NCBI RefSeq assembly: GCF_045679555.1 | Contig: NC_092091.1 | Location: 11,185,918 to 11,249,917, forward strand | Direction of reading: 5' to 3' | Length of the DNA: 64,000 nt | Origin: Salvelinus alpinus | Lineage: Eukaryota; Chordata; Actinopteri; Salmoniformes; Salmonidae | Part shown: positions 56,494-64,000 of the stretch, in pieces | Numbering within the stretch: position 1 is the stretch's first letter | How the letters are laid out: every line of letters starts with the position of its first letter | Notes under the pieces: model-generated | Told to the model about the DNA's origin: nothing | Database searches by the model: none | What the model saw: only the letters and a program-made list of their open reading frames with translations | Program-made: the position numbers and the translations under genes

Positions 56494-59400
56494 CTACTTC
56501 CTGATCGGCGGAGGGATCTTGATGTCCTGACCCTTCTCCAGCTTCTTCTCACATTCGATCAGGTAGTTGACGCCGTCTACCACCGTCTGCACTAGCTGGA
56601 CCTGATCACAGAGAGAGACAGTGGGAGTGTTAGCGAGCGACTGCATTGCAGACGCATGACAGATCTCACAACATCTAGGTAAGGGGTTTAGCACATCAGC
56701 TAAAGCACATCATATGATATAGGCCTAGCAATCTGATGCCCGTTGGCACAGTCGTGGACGTGGCACGCAACCAAAGTGTGCGCGTGTTTGAGATCGACTG
56801 CATTGCGGCCAGACATTGGCCAAATCACTGATCTACGAATGATCTTACATCCCAAATAACTAGTCATTATGTGATCAAGTTTAGTGATCAGAATTCTAAG
56901 CCCTGCTCAAACTGATCCCCTCAATCATGTGGACTGAGAGATTGTGGATGGTCGAAAGTTGTCTCTCTCTCTCTCTCTTGCTCTCTCCATTTTTTTTCAC
57001 CCACTAAATTATTCGTTCTCTCAGTCTCTCTCATTTTTTCACTCTCTCAAACTTGCCCTTCCATTCCTCACTGATTGGTCCTGGAGAGCTGCAGTGTATG
57101 CAGGGCTTTCATTCCCAGTGCTGTAATACCTCATTCCTGATTCAACTGATCAACCACATCTTGACTAGCTGAATCATGTGTGTATGTGTCAATGCACAGT
57201 GTTATTAGAGGAACTACACCACCTTCTTACCATGCATTCACCCATCATACAACCCATGTTAATAATCCCATCACACAACCCATGTTAATAATCCCATCAC
57301 ACAACCCATGTTAATAATCCCATCACACAACCCATGTTAATAATCCAAGCACACAACCCATGTTAATAATCCCATCACACAACCCATGTTAATAATCCAA
57401 GCACACAACCCATGTTAATAATCCAAGCACACAACCCATGTTAATAATCCCATCATACAACCCATGTTAATAATCCCATCACACAACCCATGTTAATAAT
57501 CCCATCACACAACCCATGTTAATAATCCCATCACACAACCCATGTTAATAATCCCATCACACAACCCATGTTAATAATCCCATCTCACAACCCATGTTAA
57601 TAATCCCATCACACAACCCATGTTAATAATCCCATCATACAACCCAGGCATGACAATACTGATGAGGAGTCCCACCGTACAGAATAGTGATGTGTACAGG
57701 AGTCCCACCGTACAGAATAGTGATGTGTACAGGAGTCCCACCGTACAGAATAGTGATGTGTACAGGAGTCCCACCGTACAGAATAGTGATGTGTACAGGA
57801 GTCCCACCGTACAGAATAGTGATGTGTACAGGAGTCCCACCGTACAGAATAGTGATGTGTACAGGAGTCCCACCGTACAGAATAGTGATGTGTACAGGAG
57901 TCCCACCGTACAGAATAGTGATGTGTACAGGAGTCCCACCGTACAGAATAGTGATGTGTACAGGAGTCACACCGTACAGAATAGTGATGTGTACTTAACT
58001 TATGTCTCCCATGCAGACACAGGAGAGGGTTAGGTTTAAACACAGGCATGACAGTCTCTCTCCTCAAGACATTCCTCAAGCCTTCCAGTGCAACCCATGG
58101 CCGCATCTCAATAGTCTAAAATGGATTCCTCTCTCACATCCTTTCATTCACTTGACTGATGGGTAAAGCGAATGGATTTGCTACACTCCTCCTACCATCT
58201 GTAATGGGTAATAACTTTGACTTGACTTAAGCCTTTGGCTCCTCCTACAAGGAGCGTAGGCTACTGAAGAATGTTCTCCATCTCGATCCCTTCTGGGAAA
58301 AATTTGTCCGTTCGTACCAGTTGTAATGACCAAGTGAATTTATTTTGTATGGCCTTGTAATGTAGCCGCCGGTAATGGAGAGTACGCCCTTTTAAACTAT
58401 TGAGATGCACCCAGTAGCTGTGTGGGATGACATTTCTCCTAGGTACAGATCTAGGAACAGCTTCCCCTCCTTCTAAACCCAACTGAACCCATTTGTAGTG
58501 GGGGGGAAAATAACTGTTAAACCAACCCAAGATCAGTGTCTAAACCTAACACAATGTATTCCCCATTACCTCTGACTGGCCCAGTCTGTCCAGGTTGGAG
58601 ATGTCGAAGGTGCTGCCCACGGCTGCAGTGTCCACTCCCCCGGTTCCTCTCTTCTGCAGACGCAGGTTGTCCAGGATCTTAGTGAAGCGGGGGTCCTGCA
58701 GGTTTACCAGACAGGAGTCACTTTTAGTAGACGCTCAAACAGAAAAACGGTTGGAAAATGGAGAGATACCATCTCAACGCTCGTTTACCCGTTAAAAAAA
58801 TAAAATAATCTGTTACGGTGTGCCCTAACAAAGAGAAACATTCAGAAGACGATGGGTGGTGGATGACTGGCTAGTGGGGATCGTATTGGTCCCTGGTGTA
58901 AGGGTATAGGTCTCATTCAAGTCCTACCATGGAGGTCTGGAGTACTGCTGGTTTTCGGTTCTACCTGATCATTAATTGCACCCACCCGGGGTGTCCCAAA
59001 TCTAAATCAATCCCTGATTACAGGGGAAGAAGGGGGGAAAAAAGCAGTGGAACTGGCTTCGAGGTCCAGATTTGAATTTAAGGGGTTTGTGTATTTATGA
59101 GTCTGTATTTGGAAAATCCAAAAGATAGCCTGTGGTTTGGGAATGACGTGGGTGGCAGGTAGCCTAGCGGTTAAGAGCATTGGGCTGGTAACCGAAAGGT
59201 CACTGGTTCGAATCTCCGAGCCGACGAGGTGAAAAATCTGTTCATGCGCCCTTGAGCAATGCACTTGACCCTAATTAGTTAACCCATGTCAATGTAAAAT
59301 GCTTGTTGGTGCTCTTGATTAGATGTTACCTTGCTGAGCTTGGGCAGGTTGACGTGTACTCCAGCACGGAGCCCAGTGCCCAGGTTGGAGGGGCACGTGA

Positions 59401-62400
59401 GGATGTAGCCCAGTCTCTCATTCCACATGAACTCCCAGCCTTTCTCCTGGATCAGCCTCTCCACCTGAACAAACCTTTCACTTTAGACTAGATGAAAAAC
59501 ATTCGATTACAACTTTATTTGCCCTGAGATGTATTTCTGTCTTGCATACACCGGCAGCCACATAATGGTGTGTGTGTGTGTGTGTGTGTACCTCTTTCAG
59601 GCCTGTGCAGAAGCGGTCAAACACTCTCTTCATGTTGCCTCCCTTCTCCATAGAGATGACTCTGGTGTGATCCTCTTCATTGATCCAGATCAGGAAGGTC
59701 TTCGTGTTGTTGTGCCTGGGTTTGGTACAAAAGGAGTGGCGAGGCTTGAAAACACAAAATGTATCAATACTAATTTAAAACTACACAAAACAATAAATCA
59801 ATACTTGTGTAGTGCTTCCTAATGCCATGGGATCCCAGCCCCTCCCACCAGTTTATGTAGACTATTTCAGAGGAGCTGATCACGATTGTTGATAATAAAT
59901 GCTTTTCCTCAGAGGCCTTTTATTTACAAAATAGAAGGTTCTGTTTCTCCTTTCTGTCGGTAATCAGGTTTGATCCGGGTGGTCTAAAAAGGAGCTCAGA
60001 GCATTCCTCAAATTGGATTGAGTTCAACTATTTATACATGACGGAGAGATCATTTCTCCATCCTCTATTGCACCAGCTAGAGGTAACTGTCCAGGTTCCA
60101 TTTCCCATACGTCGTAACTTCATTCAGGCGATGGTGGCGGTATACAGTATTGCCACATACGCAATAATCAAATTGCATTGTAATGGATACAGTATTTCCA
60201 TATAAGCAAAAATGTTATTGTAATGCATTGCATTATAGACAATGGCATATTTGCCCCATTGGCCTCCTGAAAACAATTAGAGAATTGAATGAAGTAATGG
60301 ATAGGTCTGAAGCCAGGAGAGCAGAGAGAAGCAGGAAAGGAGGAGAGAGCTGTCAGGACATTTTTAATTTAGAGCCCTGAGGATGAATTATAGAGGAGAG
60401 GCTGGCATGCTGTAGGGGGGTAGAGAATGGCTGGAGCAGGTCCTGGCAGGGTAGCGGTTGGCATCCGGCTATTTCTGGGCACCAACTGAAACTCAATGCG
60501 GAGAGGGCATTGTCTGCATCACTAATGTACATCTACGGCTCAGTCTACAGGAGAGGCTCAGCCTACAAGGAGAGTCTATGGCTCAGTCTACAGGAGAGGC
60601 TCAGTCTACAAGGAGAGTCTATGGCTCAGTCTACAGGAGATACAAGCTAGTGGACATTGTCACTTTGCTAGAAGGAAAACCTCCATAAAGAAGGGTCATG
60701 GTGATGTGTAGCACCAACTGTACCAACTGTATGCAAATAATAACGAGGAGACAATAATCAAAGTCACCTATCACCGTTATGACCACTAAGGTTCTGTATC
60801 TATAACCAACAGGTGCTTACCAGATACCGCGTGCATCTGGCCAATCGCGGGCCATCCCTGAACAAGTCAGCAGAGGGGACACGGGTTTATCGAACAGGAA
60901 GTGGTCCTGTGTCAACACAGTAGAGACAGGAAATGCTGTCTTAATGAAAGGGGAACAACATCAATGCCTAACAAAACGTATCTGCTATTGTTTCTCTCCT
61001 GTCTTTTAGGTCTTCAAATGGATTGGCATTATGACTCACGTCAATGAGCTGCTGCTGCTCCTGGTCTGTCATGTGGGTGAGGCTGTAATATGTCCCCGCC
61101 AGGTCCCCCTTCAGGCCAGCCAGGGCGTCCACCACCACCTTCTCCACCTCCCGGCGCTCTGCCCGGGTACACGCCGGGGGCAGGCTCAGTCCCCTGATGC
61201 TACGGCCCGTCCTGACCCGCGACGACAGCACGTAGCGCTCGTCGAATTTGCCCGACTTGAGCTGACAAACGGAGGGAAACAGAAAAATAACGAATGGCGT
61301 AGCTATAGTAGTAAATAGTATGACAGTTAGGCCTAGTATCATGAAACCGACATGAAGGAAATTTGTGAATGACCTATGCTCCCCAAAAAGCAAAATGGTT
61401 TAAGTCAAGGAAGTCATGACATGATTATTGATCATACATTAGGTTCCTTTAATATGTGATTTGTATGCCATATACAGTAATTGACATTCACTGTAGCATA
61501 ACATATCATTGCTGTCTGACAAAAACCTTGTGACATTTAAAAAAATTAAAATACCACATTTATTTAAAGCGGTAACTTCCCTCAATGTACTCTGAACATT
61601 TAATTTAAGCTTCTAGTTTCAGAATTATATGTTCGTTAAAGAGAAAATACGGTCATTTGTTTTCGATTTCCTGAAAGGTTTCTGTTTTGGAGACAAGAGG
61701 TTTTCATCAGACAGAAACGACATTCATGTAATATAACGTAATGTATGATTAACATTCCAGTATGCACAATCGATTTACTGCCTAACGATATATAGTGCAC
61801 TACTTTTGACCAGACACAGCCCATACTGTTGTTTTCAGTGAAGTTGTATCTCTGTACCTTGTTGGAGTCCAAGTCGGTGGGATGGGTCATCGTCTGTGGG
61901 TCGTAGCCATTGTGCCGCTCCTTGATGACCGGGTCAAGGAGGTCTGCAAACACCTGAAACCCCCCCACATCAAAAATGTCATCATTATACAGTCTCTCAT
62001 TTGGTTAGGAGTTATGGAAAAGGAAAGGGGGATACCTAGTCAGTTGTACAACTGAATGCATTCAACTGAAATGTGTCTTCCACATTTAACCCAACCCCTC
62101 AATCAGAGAGGTGGTGGGGGGGGGGGGGGGGGGGGCTGCCTTAAATCAACATCCACGGCATCGGCACCCGGGGAACAAGGCAACTGCCTTGCTCAGGGGC
62201 AGAACGACAGATTTTTACCTTGTCAGCTCGGGGATTCAATCCAGCAACCTTTCGGTTTCTGGCCCAACGCTCCTACCCACCAGGCTACCTGCTGCCCCCT
62301 TGTAGACTACATTAAGAGAATCACTGTCACTTTACAAACTATTAGACAGGCTTACAGTATAGTATTGTACTCTAGTATGATTTATACTATACTATTATAG

Positions 62401-63331
62401 CAATGTCTCTGAGTAGGTGTAGTCTCATAGCAAGCAATGAAACTGATGACCAAAAGATGTGATCCCAAATGAAGGTCTCCTCTATCCTAAAACCAACACC
62501 CCTCTGGTACAGTGGTAGTTGTTCTCAGTCTGAAATGGGACAGGGGGATTGGGTGGGCCTGTTCTCCATTGTCAGGTTAAGTGGCTGGGATTGTAATATC
62601 AAATGTGGTCAATAGACCACTGCTCTTGCTCCTCCTCATGTCAGAAAGTATCAAAAGATCGAGAGTACTCATTAATTCTTAATGTAGCTGACATAAATGT
62701 AGCCTATAGACTAAATGGGCTTTTTATGGCTTTAAGAAACATCACAGAAAGAAGGGCACCTATTAAAAAAGCAGACATTGAATATATACACTGCATTCGG
62801 AAAGTATTCAGACCCCTCGACTTTTTCCATATTTTGTTACATTACTACCTTCTTCTAAAATGAATTAAATTGTTATTTCCCCCTCATCAATCTACACACA
62901 ATACCCCATAATGACAAAGCAAAAACAGTTTTAATTATATATATTTTAAATGTAAAGCTCATTTGAGGTTGAGGTCCAGAGGGGACATTGGATCCTCTCC
63001 TCCAATGTGCTTTGTAAGAGCGGTGAGGAACTGAGAAAATAGACAGCCTATGGCTTCACCCTGATGAAGACTATACATCTGTCATCTGCATTCAAGACTT
63101 CTAACTGCTGCCTGCTCTGACCTCATAGGACTCCTCGTCCCCTGCCACCATGCCCACGGTCTTGATGAAGGGGTGCCCGGGGTTGTCCACACCAGTCTGG
63201 ATGGCCTGGTCAAGAGTGTAGCCGTTGGGCGTGGCCTTGTCCACCAGCTTGGCATAAATAGCAGGTGTCAGGTGGCTGGCCATGCAGTTGTTGTGCTTGC
63301 GCAAGTCTGGGTAGTCCGCACTGTCGGGATA
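56494..63331 (-). CDS. ckmt1: Mitochondrial creatine kinase (ubiquitous type), N-terminus not seen
   Basis: This enzyme transfers phosphate between ATP and creatine in the mitochondrial intermembrane space, as an octamer bound to cardiolipin. Exons in transcript order: 63122 to about 63331 or a little beyond ([20 protein letters not shown]), 61858-61953, 61040-61261 ([20 protein letters not shown]), 60821-60906, 59592-59715 ([20 protein letters not shown]), 59330-59464 ([19 protein letters not shown], with the reactive Cys), 58570-58695 ([20 protein letters not shown]), 56494-56601 (ends IPPPIRK). All internal junctions are GT-AG and in frame, giving about 369 codons. The transit peptide and first residues, about 40-50 codons, are absent. 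The acceptor of the first visible exon is unclear; CCCGACAG and GATTTAG are candidates. HNNCMASHL and IKIPPPI favour the ubiquitous CKMT1 type over CKMT2. No break is seen. Confidence 0.94.
57238..57650. repeat. 26-bp minisatellite, about 16 copies, in ckmt1 last intron
   Basis: Unit CCCATCACACAACCCATGTT then AATAAT, with CCAAGC and CATAC variants. Confidence 0.93.
57658..57993. repeat. 33-bp minisatellite, 10 copies, in ckmt1 last intron
   Basis: Unit AGGAGTCCCACCGTACAGAA then TAGTGATGTGTAC. Nearly invariant, and open on both strands because the period is a multiple of three. Confidence 0.94.
58103..58409. mobile_element. MITE-like repeat with inverted ends
   Basis: GCATCTCAATAGTCTAAAA and TTTAAACTATTGAGATGC face each other across about 300 bp. 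A related GCTACATCTCAATAGTC lies at 48091. Confidence 0.65.
59150..59300 (+). mobile_element. tRNA-derived SINE in ckmt1 intron
   Basis: GTGGCAGGTAGCCTAGCGGT, GGTCACTGGTTCGAATCTCC, GAGCCGACGAGGTGAAAAAT, then a short divergent tail. Confidence 0.85.
60525..60640. repeat. Short tandem repeat, about 3 copies
   Basis: Degenerate units of GGCTCAGTCTACAGGAGA and GGCTCAGCCTACAAGGAG, in a ckmt1 intron. Confidence 0.75.
62078..62300 (-). mobile_element. tRNA-derived SINE in ckmt1 intron
   Basis: Minus strand: GGGGCAGCAGGTAGCCTGGT, AAAGGTTGCTGGATTGAATC, CCCGAGCTGACAAGG, CCCGGGTGCCGATGCCGTGG. A poly-C tract on the minus strand (about 19 G on plus at 62116-62134) interrupts the tail. Confidence 0.87.
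62785..62945 (+). mobile_element. Tc1 5' end fragment
   Basis: ACTGCATTCGGAAAGTATTC, AGACCCCTCGACTTTTTCC, CATCAATCTACACACAATAC. Only the first 150 bp of the 2696-3925 family remain. Confidence 0.82.
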
Positions 63332-63383
63332 CATTGTCATACGGACACAAATGGCTAAATCATTGTCTTTGAGAACCACAAGG

Positions 63384-63571
63384 ATAATAAAAAAATAAAA
63401 TAAAAATAAAATATATAATAAAAAAATATATATATAATAACATATATATAATTAAATATATAATAAAATATATATAATAAAATATATATAATAAAATATA
63501 TATAATAAAATATATATAATAAAATATATATAATATAAAAAAAAAATATATATATGTATATATATATATAA
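63384..63571. repeat. AT-rich low-complexity tract
   Basis: (TAATAAAATATATA)n-like repeats and poly-A runs, in the ckmt1 intron upstream of the first visible exon. Confidence 0.92.
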
Positions 63572-64000
63572 GCTATATAGGAAACACGTGATTGATGACA
63601 CCATTATGATAATTACAGCCTAAGACTCGCTGCAATGTAGCTTAGGCTACTCAATAGCCAACAGCTACAGTGATTTCCATCTATCACTCTGTTCTAGCCT
63701 ACCTGTGCTTTTCTTTTGACATACCAGTGCATGCGCGCTATGTTAAGCCTATACCTGTCGCAGTGCGCGGTCATCACTGACACAACAGTGCAACCATACA
63801 TGCTACAATCTGATCAAGCATTCTTCGACAAGCATTCTTTGACTATGCTTTGGAAACGGAATATCCTATATTTCTTAATAGGCCTTTCCGTTATGCAATC
63901 GGTTTGTTCAGTTTTGCATTTAACCTCCAACATCTTCTCTAATCGATTTTGCGGTAGATTCTGCCTATCATTATAAAACCATAAAGCTGAGTTTTAGCCC
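63572..64000. other. Right edge, no exon recognised
   Basis: It should hold ckmt1 intron or 5' sequence on the minus strand. I see no transit-peptide exon. Confidence 0.4.

Noticed and set aside
57571..58106. Open frames on both strands across the 33-bp ckmt1 intron array
   Set aside because: Pure repeat translation, without start context, domain or conservation signal.

Overview
This is vertebrate DNA, almost certainly from a salmonid fish (trout, salmon or char). The evidence is intron-rich genes with GT-AG splice sites, several Tc1-like transposon families, salmonid-type tRNA-derived SINEs and fish LINEs, and many minisatellites. All intact genes read on the minus strand.

Layout. (1) About 1-9.2 kb: the 5' half of rlbp1 (CRALBP, visual-cycle retinoid carrier). 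Its remaining exons lie left of the window. One intron holds a LINE 3' fragment, split by a Tc1 element and then amplified into a 4 kb satellite. (2) 9.7-17 kb: gene-free minisatellites, two damaged Tc1 elements and MITEs. (3) 18.2-20.0 kb: aen (apoptosis-enhancing DEDDh nuclease). All catalytic motifs are present, but two frameshifts interrupt the large exon, and a 23-bp minisatellite starts at its stop codon. A Y-box cold-shock-domain fragment lies just beyond it. (4) 23.4-30.3 kb: three copies of one LINE family, head to tail. (5) 32.1-40.2 kb: complete pdia3 (ERp57), 13 coding exons, 492 aa. (6) 40.6-43.4 kb: a Rex1-like LINE. (7) 45.2-48.0 kb, plus strand: the relic of a CatSper2 sperm calcium-channel gene. 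Three exons are recognisable. The pore exon has a stop codon, and the last exon contains a 14-unit in-frame 33-bp minisatellite encoding a coiled coil, itself ended by a stop. (8) 56.5-63.3 kb: ckmt1 (mitochondrial creatine kinase), lacking only its N-terminal exon or exons.

The genes do not form a pathway: they serve retinoid transport, nuclease activity, ER disulfide folding, a sperm channel and energy buffering. Their order matters more. In human, RLBP1 and AEN lie at 15q26, while PDIA3, CATSPER2 and CKMT1 lie at 15q15, so this block joins two human 15q neighbourhoods. Because pdia3 and ckmt1 are free of indels, the breaks in aen and catsper2 look like real decay, possibly of duplicates left by the salmonid genome duplication. 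That is inference.

The best candidates for a second look are the catsper2 minisatellite exon, the twice-shifted aen exon, a 65-bp near-perfect hairpin in an rlbp1 intron, and the LINE-derived satellite with a 1.26 kb higher-order repeat.
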